In this document: one piece after another, positions 1-24,000 of the stretch
How positions within the stretch are numbered: position 1 is the stretch's first letter
How the letters are laid out: every line of letters begins with the position of its first letter
Assembly: GCA_016794505.1 (NCBI GenBank)
Contig: JAEUJZ010000104.1
Coordinates: forward strand, 23,179 to 87,178
Reading direction: 5' to 3'
Length of the DNA stretch: 64,000 nucleotides
DNA from: Myxococcales bacterium
GTDB lineage: Bacteria > Myxococcota_A > Polyangia > Palsa-1104 > JAEUJZ01
Made by a program: the position numbers and the translations under genes
Notes under the pieces: model-generated
What the model was told of the DNA's origin: nothing
Seen by the model: the letters and a program-made list of their open reading frames with translations, nothing else
Database searches by the model: none

Positions 1-2
1 TG

Positions 3-10885
<10,883 letters not shown>

Positions 10886-10889
<4 letters not shown>

Positions 10890-13800
10890 CCCTGCGAAAC
10901 GACGCTCCGCCCGCGCCCTTGCCAACGGCGGCCAGCCACGAAGCCGACGTTCCTGCTCTGCAGCGCGCTCTGCTGTCCTTGCGACGCGCACGCGAGCGCA
11001 TCCAGAGCCTGGAAGCCGCCCGCCACGAGCCCATCGCCATCATCGGCATGGCCTGTCGTTTTCCCGGTGGTGGGGATACTCCGCAGGCCTTCTTCGCTGC
11101 GCTGTGTCGGGGCGTTGACGCCGTGACCCGCATTCCATCCGAGCGCTTGGTCGGCGCCGAGCCCAGCGCCCCGCTGCCTCGCTTCGCAGCCCTGCTGCCA
11201 TCGTCGCTGCTTGAGGGCTTTGACGCGGACTTCTTCGGCATCGCGCCCAAAGAAGCCCGGCTGTTGGATCCGCAGCAGCGTCTGCTGCTGGAGCTTTCGG
11301 TCGAGGCAGTCGCCGATGCGGGGCTGGCATTGCCCCGGCTGTTTGGCAGTGCGACCGGCGTGTTCGTGGGGCTGTGCAACAGCGACTACCAGAAGCTGCT
11401 TTCGGCCCTCGGCGCCGGACAACAGACCTACGCCGGCACTGGAACCGCGTTCAGCACGGCGGCCGGACGCGTGTCGTATCAGCTGGGCTTGCAGGGCCCC
11501 AGCCTGACGGTGGATACCGCGTGTTCATCGTCGCTGGTGGCAGTCCACCTGGCCTGTCAAAGCCTGCGGCAAGGCGACTGCGACATGGCTCTGGCGGGCG
11601 GTGCCAACGCCATCCTATCGGCCGATACCATGGCGGCCGTGGCGGCCATGCAGGCCCTGTCTCCGGACGGCCGCTGCCGAGCGTTCGACGCGCGGGCCAA
11701 CGGCTTCGTGCGCGGCGAAGGCGCCGGGCTGGTGGCACTGAAGCGCTTGTCGGATGCGCGGCGGGACGGTGACCGCATCCATGCAGTGCTGCGTGCGTCG
11801 GTCGTGAACCAAGACGGGCGATCGATGGGCTTGACGGCGCCCAATGTTCGGTCGCAGCAGAGCCTGATTCGCACAGCCTTGGCGCAGGCCGGCCTTGCGC
11901 CCGGGGACGTCGCATTCGTCGAGACCCACGGCACCGGCACCCCGCTGGGCGACCCCATCGAGATGTCGGCGCTGCTGCAGGTCCTGGCGACCCGGCGACC
12001 CGCCGATCGCCCGCTTTTCCTGGGCGCTGTGAAGACCAACATCGGCCACCTGGAAGCCGCCGCCGGCATCGCGGGACTTATCAAGGCGGTTGAGTGCCTG
12101 CGTCAGCGGCGCATTCCCGGCAACCTGCACTTCCGCAGCCTGAACCCTCGCATCGAACTGCCCGCGGGCGTGGTCCTGCCGACCGAGCCCTGTGACTGGC
12201 CAAATGGCCATGGGCCGCGCGTCGCCGGGGTCAGCTCGTTTGGCATCAGCGGCACCAATGCCCACGTTCTGATCGAAGCGGCCGCCGCCCAAGAAGCCTC
12301 CGCGGATCACCTTCATGCAGGCCCGGAATCCATCCACACAACGACGCCTGCCGAGCCCGTCTGTGTTCCGCAGCTTGTGCTGGTATCCGCCCAAAGCCAA
12401 TCAGCGCGCGCTGCCCTGGCTGCAGCGCTGGCCGACCGCCTCAAGGTCGCCGAGGGTGCTGACCCGACCGATGCGACCCGTCTGGCCGATGTGGCCCATA
12501 GCTGCCGGGCTCGCGACAGTGCCTTGCCCGAACGGCTGGGGCTGGTGGCGGACTCGCTGACGGATCTGCGCACGGCGCTGCACGACGTGGCCCACGATCG
12601 ACCGAGTGCCGGAGCGTTCGTGGGCACTGCGCCGTCCACCCCGCGCGAGGATCTGGTCTTCGTTTTTTCCGGACAAGGGGGACAAGCGGCACGGCTTGGT
12701 CAGGGACTGGCGGCGCTGCATCCCGCCTATGCGGCGACGCTTTCCGCCATCGAGCCGCTGGTGGCGCAGCACGCCGGCTTTTCGCTGCAGGCCGAGCTTT
12801 CGGCCCCCCAAGAGCATTCGCGGCTTTCGCTGACGCAGGTTGCCCAGCCGGTGCTGTTTGCCGTGCAGGTGGCGCTGGCCTCGCTGCTGCAGGCATTGGG
12901 CGTTCGCCCGCGCGCGGTCATCGGTCACAGCGTCGGCGAAATCGCCGCGGCACACATCGCAGGAGCGCTGGACTTGCCGACCGCCGTGCGCCTGGTGTGC
13001 CTGCGCGGCCAGACCATGCAGGGACTGGCTGACCGCGGCAGCATGGTGTCGGTCTCGTGCTCGCAGGCAGCGCTGATGCCGAAGCTTGCCGCCTTTTCAG
13101 GGCAGCTGGACGTGGCCGCGCTGAACGACGCCGACACCTGTGTGGTCTCGGGAGACCGGGCAGCCGTGCAGGCGCTGGTCGAAGCGCTGCAGCACGACGG
13201 CATCCGCTGCCGAGCGCTGCCGGGCACCTATGCCTTCCACAGCCCGCAGCTAGACCCGCTGGTGCCACAGCTTGCCGCCGCGCTAGGCGACCTGCGCAGT
13301 CACAGCGACACTTTGCCGTTCTATTCGACGGTGACCGGGGACCGCCTGCCCGGGCAAGACCTGGGCGCCGGTTACTGGGGCCAAAACCTGCGACAGCCCG
13401 TCCAGTTTCACGCAGCCGTCCGCAGCGTGCTGCGCGATGGGCTGTGCGGCTTTGTCGAAATTGGCCCGCACCCGGTGCTGACGCCCAGCCTGCAGCGCTT
13501 GTTGACCGGTGTTTCCGACGGCATGGTGGCAAGTACCCTGCATCGGGATCGGTCGGCGCCGCGATCGCTTTTGCACACGCTGGCGGCCTTGTACGTGCAT
13601 GGGGTCGCTATCGAAACGGCGCCGTTGTCGACGGGAAAGTCGCCTCGCTTGGTTTCGCTTCCATCGGTGGTCTGGGCGCGCGATCGCCACTTCGTCGATG
13701 GTCCCGCAGCAGAAGCCCCGTCGCGTCGAGCAGAACCGCAGCCGGCGATCTACACCACGGAATGGAAAGCAGCCCAGGCGACACGTGCGTCCGCAGCATC

Positions 13801-16800
13801 CGGTCGAAGCTGGCTGCTGCTGGGCGGGCCGACGGATCTGCAGCACGCGCTGGCCACCGCACTTTGCGATGAAGGCGCCCAGGTCTGCGTGGAACCGCAG
13901 GCTCTGCCGCTGGCGCTGGCCCGGCACGCTGCCGTCGATGCGATCGTCGTGCTGTCGGCCGTTTCGGACGACAAAGGCGATCCTTGCGCCGATCGAGCCC
14001 GCGCTCTGTGCCAGCAGGTGATCGATTTGCTGCCTGCGCTTCGCCAGCGACCCCGTGCCCTGTGGTTGGTGACGCAAGCGGCTCATGCGGCGCCGCGAGC
14101 CACGCCGACCGCGACGGCCCTGTGGGGGCTTGGGCGGTCGCTGTTCTTGGAACATCCCGAGCTGCGTGGGGGCCTGATCGATGTAGACCTGGACAGCGAA
14201 CGGACCGCGTCGATCGCGGCCCTGGCGTCGGCCCTGGCCAGCGATGACGGCGAAGACGAATACACCGTGCGCGGCCCCAGGCGCCTGGTGGCTCGGCTGC
14301 GTCCGCTGACCGTGTCAGCAAAGAGCGGACGGGCCGGCTACACGGCGCGACCCGATGCGGCGTACGTGGTGACGGGTGCGTTCGGCGGGCTGGGTCCGCA
14401 CCTGTGTCACTGGCTGGTGCGAGCGGGAGCACGCCACTTGGTCCTGCTGGGACGGCGTGGAGAGTCCGCACAGCCTGCGCTTGCCGCTGCACTGCGGCAG
14501 GCCGGCGTTCACGTACAGGCCGCCGCCATCGATGTATCGGACGAGTCGGCGCTGTCGACTCTGCTTTCGTCCCTGACGCTGCCGCTGGCCGGAGTGATCC
14601 ACGCCGCGGCCCAGGCGACGTACCTGCCGCTCGGTGCCGAAGGCTGCCAGGACGCGCTGGCTTCGGCGTTTGCCGCCAAGGCCCACGGCGCCGTGCTACT
14701 GGATCGCTTGACCCGGCAGCAGCCCATCGACCTGTTCCTGCTTTTGTCGTCAGCCGCCGCCGTCTGGGGAGGCCGCGCGCAGGCCCACTATGCCGCCGCC
14801 TGTGCATTCCTGGATGGCCTGGCGCAGCGACGGCATTCCCAGGGACGGCCCGCCGTCAGCATCAACTTCGGCGTGTGGGAAGGCCCCGGCATGGGGGATG
14901 GTCCCGGCGGCGAGCCACTGCGGGCCATCGGTATGGTGCCGATGCCAGCTGATGCGGCTCTGGAACAGCTGGACCGCGCGCTGTCGCTTGGCGGACCGCA
15001 GTACACCATCGCAGCCGTCGATTGGGATCGTTTCCGCCCCTTGTACGAACTGCACGGTCGACGCCGCCTGTCTGACCTCGGCCTCAAGCAGCCCACGGCC
15101 CCCGCCTCTACGGTCTCGCCTGACGCCCCACCGCCACAGGCTGCGCCAAACGGCCCGCGCACGCAGGAACAGGTGCGGTCCGCCGTGCGCTGGGCCGCGG
15201 CGCAGGCCCTGGGTCTGCCAAGCGCGGACGCGCTCCGTCGTGATCGCCCCCTGCGCGAGCTGGGACTGGACTCGCTGATGGCGGTTTCGCTGCGGGACGC
15301 GCTGGCTGCGTGGTCAGGACTTTCGCTTGATTCCACGCTTGTTTTTACCTACCCAACCGTTGATGCCATCAGCGACCACCTGGCCCAAGCCATGGGCCTA
15401 TCGTTTGGCAGCGCTGCAGCCGACACCGATGCCGCAAGCCCGGGATTGCGCCCGTCGAGCGCCGCGACCCCGGAAAACGAACCGATCGCCATCGTCGGCA
15501 TGGCCTGCCGCTTTCCCGGTGGCATCAGCAGCCCGGCCGATCTGTGGCAGGTCCTGACCAGCGAACGCGATGTCGTCGGCGAGGTACCGACCAACCGATG
15601 GGACGCCGCTGCGCTGTTTGATCCCGATCCGCTGGCCGCTGGCAAGTCGACCTGCCGAAAGGGCGGCTTCCTGCCCGATGTCATGTCGTTCGATGCCGCC
15701 TTCTTCGAAATCTCGCCCCGTGAAGCACAGGCCATGGATCCGCAGCAGCGCCTGCTGCTGGAAGTCGCGTGGGAAAGCATCGAGCGTGCCGGTCTGTCCC
15801 CGCGTCGGCTGTTTGGCAGCAGCACCGGTGTCTTTGTCGGGCAAAGCGGCCAGGAATACATGGCGCTGCACAGCCCGGAAGAACTGGACGGCTACGTTGG
15901 CACGGGCAGCGCTGGCAGCGTGGCATCCGGTCGGCTGTCGTATTTCTTGGGCCTGCGGGGTCCCAGCCTGACCATCGACACCGCCTGTTCGTCGTCGCTG
16001 GTCGCGCTGCACTATGCCTGTCGCAGCCTGCGCAGTGGTGAGTGCAGCCTGGCCCTGGCCGGCGGCGTCACGCTGATGCTAACGCCGACCACCTTCATCG
16101 AGTTTTCGCGCCTGCGCGGCATCGCCAAAGACGGTCGCTGCAAGCCGTTTTCCGCCGCGGCCGATGGCGTTGGGTGGAGCGAAGGCGCCGGCATGTTGGT
16201 CCTCAAGCGCCTGTCGGATGCGCGGCGGGATCGCGATCCCATCCTGGCCGTGATTCGCGGCAGCGCCGTCAACCAAGACGGTCGCAGCAACGGCCTGACC
16301 GCCCCCAGCGGCCCCGCGCAAGAACAGGTCCTGCGCTTGGCCTTGGCTGATGCTGGCCTGCCCCCCGACGCCGTCGACTGCGTCGAAGCGCACGGCACCG
16401 GGACGGCTCTTGGCGATCCCATCGAAGCCCAGGCGCTGCTGGCCACCCTGGCGGCGGGACGATCGCCCGATCGCCCGCTGCACCTGGGATCGATCAAGAG
16501 CAACTTGGGTCACACGCAGGCCGCATCGGGAGTGGCGGGTGTCATCAAGGCCGTTCTGGCCCTGCAGCACGAACGACTGCCGGCCTCGCTGCACGCCGAC
16601 CCTCCGTCGCCGAGCATCGACTGGGCCCAGGCACCGCTGCGCTTGCTGAACACGGCACAGCCCTGGCCGCGATCGGCCAGCCAGCGCCCGCGCGTGATTG
16701 GCGTTAGCTCGTTTGGTGTCAGCGGTACCAATGCCCACGTCTTGCTCAGCGATCCGACTTCAGACGATGCGCGCACTGCACCGACGCAGCCCAGCCCACC

Positions 16801-19800
16801 CGCGGCGCAGCCATCGTCCGGGTCGCAGCAATTTGTCATCCCCCTATCGGCGCGCAGCCCGCAGGCCCTGCGCGATCTGACGCGGACTTTGCTGCAGCGG
16901 ATCGGTCCCGACACCCCGATTGTCGACCTTGCGCATACCCTGGGCCACGGCCGGGCGCACCACGGCCAGCGCCTGGCGACCGTTGCCCGCACACTGGACG
17001 ATGCGCAGGCTGCTCTGCGTTCCTATCTGGATCAAAGTCCGCCGCAGCAGTCACTGTTTCTAGGCGCCGTGCCCATCGACGGTCCGCCACGCTTGGTCTT
17101 CGTCTTTCCAGGCCAGGGCTCGCAGTGGCCTGGCATGTGCCGAAGCCTTCTGGCCGGGGATGCGGCCTTCGGCCAGGCGCTGCGCCAGGCCGACGCTGCG
17201 ATTGCGCAAGCCCGCGCCGATTGCGGAGCGAGCGCCTTTTCTGTCGAAGCCGCGCTGCGAGATTGCGATGCCGCTGCCTTCGATGACATCGACCGCCTGC
17301 AGCCGCTCTTGTTTGCCTGCCAGGTGGCGCTGTGCGCGCACCTCCAGGCCCGAGGCATTGTTCCGTCGCTGGTCATCGGCCACAGCATGGGCGAAGTCGC
17401 GGCTGCCCATGTCGCTGGAGCGCTGAGCCTGGCCGATGCTGCCCGCGTGATCTGTCGCCGCAGTCTGTTGCTGCGCAGTGTGCGTGGCGGCGGTGCTATG
17501 GCCGTCATCGAAGCCACTGAAGTCGAAGCCGAAGGCCTGCTTTCCGGGCGCGAGTCGCAGCTAGCCATCGCTGCCTGGAACAGTCCGCGGTCCGTGGTCG
17601 TATCAGGCGAAGCCGCTGCGCTGGATGCGCTGCTGTCCGAATTGACCGAACGCGCCGTATTCTGCCGTCGGATCAAGGTCGACGTCGCATCGCACAGCCC
17701 ACAGGTGGATCCGCTGTCCGATGCGCTGTTGGCGGGACTTGCCGACCTGCAGCCGCAGGCGGTGCGCTTGCCCATGATCTCGACGGTGACGGGCCAGTCG
17801 GTGCTGGGTCCGGATCTGACGGCCCACTACTTCGTCGACAACCTGCGCAAGCCTGTGCGCTTCGCCCCAGTCATCGTCGAACTGGCAGCCGGGGGACCGA
17901 CCGTTTTTCTGGAAGTCAGCAGCCATCCAGTGCTGTTGGTTGCGCTAGAAGAGACACTGCGAGCGACGGCTGCCGTCGGCTGCTCGGCGCTGCCTCTTTT
18001 GCGCCGGGATGTGGACGACTGGACCTGCGCAGCCGAAGCGCTGGCCGCCTTGTACGTGCGCGGCGTAGAACCGGACTGGGAACGCAGCCAGCCGCAGCGC
18101 GGGTCGATCCTGGATCTGCCAACCTACCCATTTCAGCGACAGCCCTACCTGCGCGATCCCCGCCGCCGGCCTGTCACCACCGAGACGGTGCTTTCCCCCA
18201 TCGGCCAGGTGTCGGCTCTGCCCGACCTGCGCTTTGCGACGGTACAGCTTCGGCCCGGCCAGCGGCTGTTCCAAGACCATCGCATCCACCAGCGCATGCT
18301 GGCACCGGGCAGCGTGGCCCTTTCGCTGTTCACGACCGCCGCGGAACAGCACCTGCGCGCCGAGTGCGTTGTCGTGGAAGACGTCCTGTTCACGCAGCCT
18401 GTCGAGCTAACTGAGTCAGACGGCTTCACTGGTGAGCTACGGATCGAAGCAGGGCCACCAACCGGTGCCGGTTCGCAGTGTCGGCTGGTCTTGTCGAGTC
18501 GCGCCGATCGGTGGCAGATCCACGCTAGTGCACAAGCTCGACGCGCCGCGACCGGTCTGGGCGGCGACTTGCCGGCGTGGTCGGCAGGATCGCGACGCCG
18601 AGTGGCGGGCGCGGCGTTTCGTGACCGCCTGGCCCGCGCTGGACTGACGCTTGGCCCATCGCTCGAAGGCCTGGCCCATATCGATCTGGGCGACGACGAC
18701 GCCATCGGCTGGATCCGCGCCACCGCCGCCGCTGTCGACCCACTGCTGCGGCAAGCCACCGCGCTCGATCTGGCATTGCAGGTCTTCGGTGCGCTGTGGT
18801 CATCAGAGGGCCCGACGCTACCGATCCTCGCTGGCATCCAGTCGCTGCAGATCGACCGTCCGCTGGCCGGCGACCTGTGCGTGTACGCCCGTCGCACCGT
18901 GCCTGTGTCACCGATGCAGGCGGGGGCCGACACGCCGGCGTTGCAGGGTGATCTGACGGTGTACGCCAGCGCCCAGGGGGCAGACCCGGCGCCCGGCCCG
19001 GTGCTGGCCCTGCTGCGGGGAATCCAGCTTCGCCCCCTGTCGGCAGCGCCGGACGCACTGCCAACGGGACAGCTTCTGGTCGAGTCGCTGCAACCGCTTT
19101 CGCCCCTGCCGCCCGTGCTGCCGCAGCCTGGCCGCTGGTTGATCATCGCCGACCGCGACGCAGAGAGGGTGGCTCGACTTTTCGATCGGCTGCAGGCCCG
19201 ACTGACGGCGGCAGGTGGTCAGGTGTACGTGCTGCACCCCTCCAAGACTCCAGCGACTGAGCTGCAGCGCGTGATCGACGATCTCAGCGACGGACGCGAT
19301 CCACCGTTCGTGGCGGCGCTGCATCTGGGAGCTTTGGGCGACTGGACGGCGTCCCCCCCTGACGCCCAGATGCTGCGGCAGGCGCAAGAGGCGGGCTGCG
19401 TCAGCTTGCTGTCCGTGGCACAGGCGCTGATGCGTGCCCCCGGACGTCAGCCCCCCCGGCTGATCGTTGCTACGCGTGGCACGCTGCCGACGCCAGGTAC
19501 CGCGGTATCGCCAACGCACGCGCCCCTGTGGGGTCTGTTGCGCGTGGTGGCCCTGGAAGCAACGGAGCTACGCCCCTTGCGCGTCGATCTGGACCCGGCT
19601 TCCGACGATCCGCAGCGCGAAGCCGACTGGCTGGCCGCGCTGTGTAGCGGGGACGATGGCTCTGCCGGCGACGAAGACGAGCAGCTATTCCGTGGCGACC
19701 AGCGCCTGGCCATGCGGCTTGGCCCGGCTGCGCCCCACACGCTGCCCGTCGGGTCGTTCGCCGCATCTGCTGATGCCTGCTACCTGATCGCGGGTGGGTT

Positions 19801-21034
19801 GGGGGGCCTGGGCCTGTGGTCGGCTCGCTGGCTGGTGCAGGCCGGCGCGCGACACCTACTGCTGCTGTCGCGGCGCGGAATCGAAACCGACGAACAGAAG
19901 CGCACCCTAGAAGACTTGTCCGCCGACGCCGAGGTCGTGGTACTGCGCGCCGATCTGTGCAACCTGGCGGGGCTGCAGGCGACCTTGAGCACGGCTCTGC
20001 ACAATCGTCCCCCGCTGCGCGGCGTGATCCATGCAGCCGGCGAGCTAGCCGATGGCCTTGTGCTGAACCTGCAGCCGGATGCGCTGCGACGCAGCCTTTC
20101 GGCCAAGGTCGAAGGCGCATGGAACCTGCAGCAAGCGACCGCCGCCGCTCCGCTCGATTTCTTCGTTCTGTATGCGTCGGCGTCAACCTTGCTTTCGGCT
20201 CCCGGTCTGGGGGCCTACGTCGCAGCCAACCGATTTCTGGACGCCCTGGCCCACCACCTGCGATCGCGCGGCTGCCCGGCGCGCAGCATCGACTGGGGCG
20301 CATTCCAAGCCGGCGTGGGCGGTGCCGCCTTGCAGGCCGGGCGGGCCCACGAACGAGGCATGCGACCGTACTCATTCGACGAGGGTCAGGCCCTGTTCCA
20401 GCGCCTGATGTCCGATCCCGGTTTGACGCAGATCGGCGCTGTCGACTTCGACGCACGGCAGTGGTTTGAACACTATCCGCGGGCCACGCATTCAGCCCGC
20501 ATGCGCCCCCTTTTGCACGCGGCGACACAAGAAACCGTCCTGATTCCAAGTCGCGACTCGCCATCGCTGCGTAGCCAGCTGGCCAGCGCTGCGACCGGCG
20601 CATGGCCCGGCCTGGTTGGCGCCTTCGTGCAGCAGCAGGCGGCCGCCGTCTTGCGCTTGCCCGTCGATGATCTGGCCGTGCGGGCGCCGCTGCGGACCCT
20701 GGGAATGGATTCGGTCATGGGGCTTGAGCTGCGCAATCGCCTGGAGTCAGGCAGTGGCCTGCTGCTGCCGGCCACCTTGGTCTGGATGCACCCGACGGTA
20801 TCCGCACTGGCCGAGCACCTGCACGAGCGCATGTCGGAAGCCATGCGCACAGCCCCAGACGTTGCACCCACCCCAGCGACGCCAGATGCCCCGCCGGCTG
20901 CGCTGGCCCCCATCGCTGATGCTGGCGACCGTGTGCCAGTCCCTGACGACGACGACGCGCTGCTTCGCCAATTCGATGCGCTCTTGCGCCGCCAGCCCGG
21001 TGGCCCGTTTCCAGGATCTTCGCGCAATGACTGA
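10886..21034 (+). CDS. Modular type I PKS, two modules (KS-AT-KR-ACP, KS-AT-DH-KR-ACP)
   Basis: The ATG overlaps the previous stop (ATGA) and has GAGG seven bases upstream; product 3382 aa. Residues 20-45 form a charged helix like PKS N-terminal docking coiled coils. Module 1: KS (Cys213, HGTGTP, KTNIGH), AT (Ser682 in GHSVGE, YAFH motif, malonyl type), KR, ACP (Ser1463). This KR has TGAFGGLG, Ser and Tyr1302 but Cys1306 where the conserved Asn of YxxxN should be, and no LDD motif. Module 2: KS (Cys1701), AT (Ser2167, VASH, methylmalonyl type), DH (His2465 in HRIHQRMLAP, Gly replaced by Gln; Asp in ALDLALQ), KR with Ser, Tyr and Asn intact, ACP (Ser3276). The tail is acidic (DDDDALLRQFDALL), a probable C-terminal docking helix. 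Module 2 would leave a double bond if its DH tolerates the Gly change. Confidence 0.96.
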
Positions 21035-24000
21035 TCTGCTGTCTGAATACCGAACCCGCCTGCGCCAAGCCACCGAGGTCATCGGACAGCTTGAGCAGGC
21101 CCTGGCCAGCGAACGCAGCCGCACGCAGCAAGCGATCGCCGTGGTGGGCATCGGCTGTCGCTTCCCGCCGGCCATCCAAAGTCCGCAGGGGCTGCTGCGT
21201 CAGCTTTTGCAGGGCACCGACCCGGTTGTGCAGGCTCCGCCGCGGGCCCATCCTGGATCGCAGGCCGCCCGCGATCCCGTTCTGCGTGGCGCCACCTGGG
21301 GCGCGTTTCTGGACGATGTCGAAGGCTTCGACGCCGACTGCTTCAGCCTGTCCCCGCGCGAGGCACGAACGCTTGATCCGCAGCAGCGCCTGCTTCTGGA
21401 AGTCACCTCGGACGCGCTGGAACGCGCCGGCCTGCCCGCGTCCCGCCTTCAGGGCCAACGGGTCGGCGTCTTTGTGGGGCTGGCTGCTAGCGACTACCTG
21501 GACCGCTGTCTGCGACGCGCCGAGCAGCCGCACGACTTTCACGCGGTGACCGGCAACGGGGCTTGCTTCGCCGCCGGTCGCCTGTCGTTTCACTTTGGCT
21601 TTGAAGGGCCCAGCCTAACCCTGGATACCGCCTGTTCTTCGTCGCTGGTCGCGGTTCACCTGGCCATGCAAAGCCTGCGTCGAGGCGAGTGCGACTATGC
21701 GCTGGCCGCCGCTGCCAATGTCGTGCTGTCGGCCCGCGGGTCGCTGCTTTTGGCCAACAGTCAGGCCCTTTCGCCCAGCGGCCGCTGTCGTACGTTCGAC
21801 GCCGCGGCAGACGGCTTTGCCCGCGGCGAAGGAGCCGGCGCCGTGGTGCTGATGCGGCAGTCGGATGCTGTGGCCCAGCGTGTCCCGCTCCTCGCGTTGT
21901 TGCGTGGATCGGCCGTGAACCAGGACGGTCGCAGCACGGGCCTGACGGCTCCCAACGGCTTGGCGCAAGCCAAGATGCTGCGGGCGGCGCTGGCCGACAG
22001 CCGCCTGCAGCCCGACGACATCGACTTTGTCGAAGCGCACGGCACCGGGACTTCACTGGGCGACCCCATCGAGATCGACGCGCTGCGTTCTGTCTTTGGC
22101 CCCGGGGAAAGGCCGCTGCATGTCGGCGCAGTGAAAAGCAGCCTGGGCCACCTGGAAGCGGCGGCTGGCATGGCCGGGCTGATCAAGACCATCGCCTGCC
22201 TGCAGGCCCAGACCCTGCCAGCCAACCTGCACTTCCGCCACTTGAACCCGCGCATCCGCTTGGGCGGCTCGCGCTTGCGCATTCTGGACCAGGCCGTGCC
22301 GTGGCCGGCGGGTCCGCGCATACGGCGAGCGGGAGTCAGTGCTTTTGGGCTCAGCGGCACGAATGCACACGTAATTGTCGAGGAGGCCCCACCCCTTCCC
22401 AGCGCACAGCCCGCACCCAGTGCTTGCGATGCCGGCGCAGCCGGTTCGAGCGCTCCCCCGCTGTACCTGTTGCCGCTGTCGGCGCGCAGCGATGCGGCCC
22501 TGCGCCAGCTATGTCGGGACTATGCCGCGGCTCTAACCGATGCCGAAGCGCCTCTTCTGACGGACGAGGGGCCCGCCGGCCTGCGCAATCTGGCCTACAG
22601 CGCCAGCCTGGGACGAACCCACCACGCGCACCGAATTGCCATCCCCTTTTCGTCGCTAGCCGAGCTTTTAACCGCGCTGCCAGAAGCGGCCTTGGGGCGT
22701 CCCCCCCTCGACGGAACGCAGGGAGTGCGACACAGCGACCGTGCCCCGGCCCCGGTCTTGGTCCTGACCGGACAGGGCGCGCAGTGGGCAGGAATGGGCG
22801 CCGATCTGCTGGATGGAACCGACGCCTTTGCGCAGACAATGCGTCGCTGCGAGCCGCTGGTCGCTCAGCTTGCGGGGTTTTCGCTGCGGGCCGAGCTAGC
22901 GCGGCCCGAGTCCACGTCGCGCCTGCAGGCGACCGAAGTCGCTCAGCCTGCCTTGTGCTGTCTGCAGATCGCGCTGGCGGCCGTGCTGCGCGAAGCCGGA
23001 GTCGTGCCGGCCGCCGTCGTCGGTCACAGCGTGGGCGAGCTAGCCGCGGCGCACATCGCCGGCGCGCTGACCTTGGAACAGACACTCGCCCTGGCCTGCT
23101 TGCGTGGCCGCGTGCTGCAGGCCGAAACTGGGCTTGGGGGCATGGCCGCCGTCGAAGCCCCCGCCGCGCAGGTGGAAGCGCTGCTACATGCGCGGGGACT
23201 GCACGACCGCGTGGCGATCGCCGCAGAAAACGACCCATCGGCCTGTGTGCTGGCCGGTGACGCCGCTGCCTTGTCGCAGGCGCTGCAGCAGCTATCCGAA
23301 CAGGGGCTGCGCAGCCGCCGACTGACCGTTGACTATGCCTTTCACAGTCCACGGCTTCGATCGCTTGTGCCAAGGCTCTCGGCGGGGATGGCGAGCTTGG
23401 ACCTGCAGCCGTCGCCCCTTGTGTACCCGCTGTACAGCACGGTCCTGGGTCAGCGGGTTACAGCCGCCGCGCTGGATCCCGACTACTGGCTGCGCAATGT
23501 CACCGACCGCGTGCGGTTTGCCAGCGCCATTCAGGCCGCTTTGGGCGACGGTCACCGCCTGTTTGTCGAGCTGGGGCCGCATCCGGCGCTGACCTGGAAT
23601 GTGTCGCGATGCGCCGCCGACAAGGACCTTGAGATCCGCGTCATTCCGACGCTGCGACGCCCCAAGAGCGGCGCATCCGACGCTCGCCGTCCGCTGTTTT
23701 CGGCCCTGGGTGCGCTGTACGCAAGCGGCTGCGATCTGCACTGGGCTTCGCTGTTTCTCGATGGCGGTCAGAGCATCCCCCTGCCGACCTATCCCTTCGT
23801 ACGCACGCGGTATTGGGTGGATGCAGCGCCCGACTCGCCAACCGCCTGGACAACGACCGCAGCGACGGGCACAGCGGCGGATCCGACGGATTCCAGCGCG
23901 TTCATCAGTCACAGCGACGGCAGTGCCGACGCAGCCCAGATCTTCACCTGGGGCTGGCGCGCGGCCCCGCCCCGCGAATCGGCAACGCCCCTGGATGCGC

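Noticed and set aside
13608..14807. Long minus-strand open frame (399 codons) inside a PKS, and many similar ones
   Set aside because: Arg/Pro/Ala-rich shadow frame of GC-rich coding DNA; the plus strand encodes recognisable KR and AT domains.
20616..21026. Upstream extension of the third plus-strand PKS
   Set aside because: This part lies within the ACP region of the preceding gene in another frame; the ATG at 21027 starts a docking helix and fits the overlap pattern.
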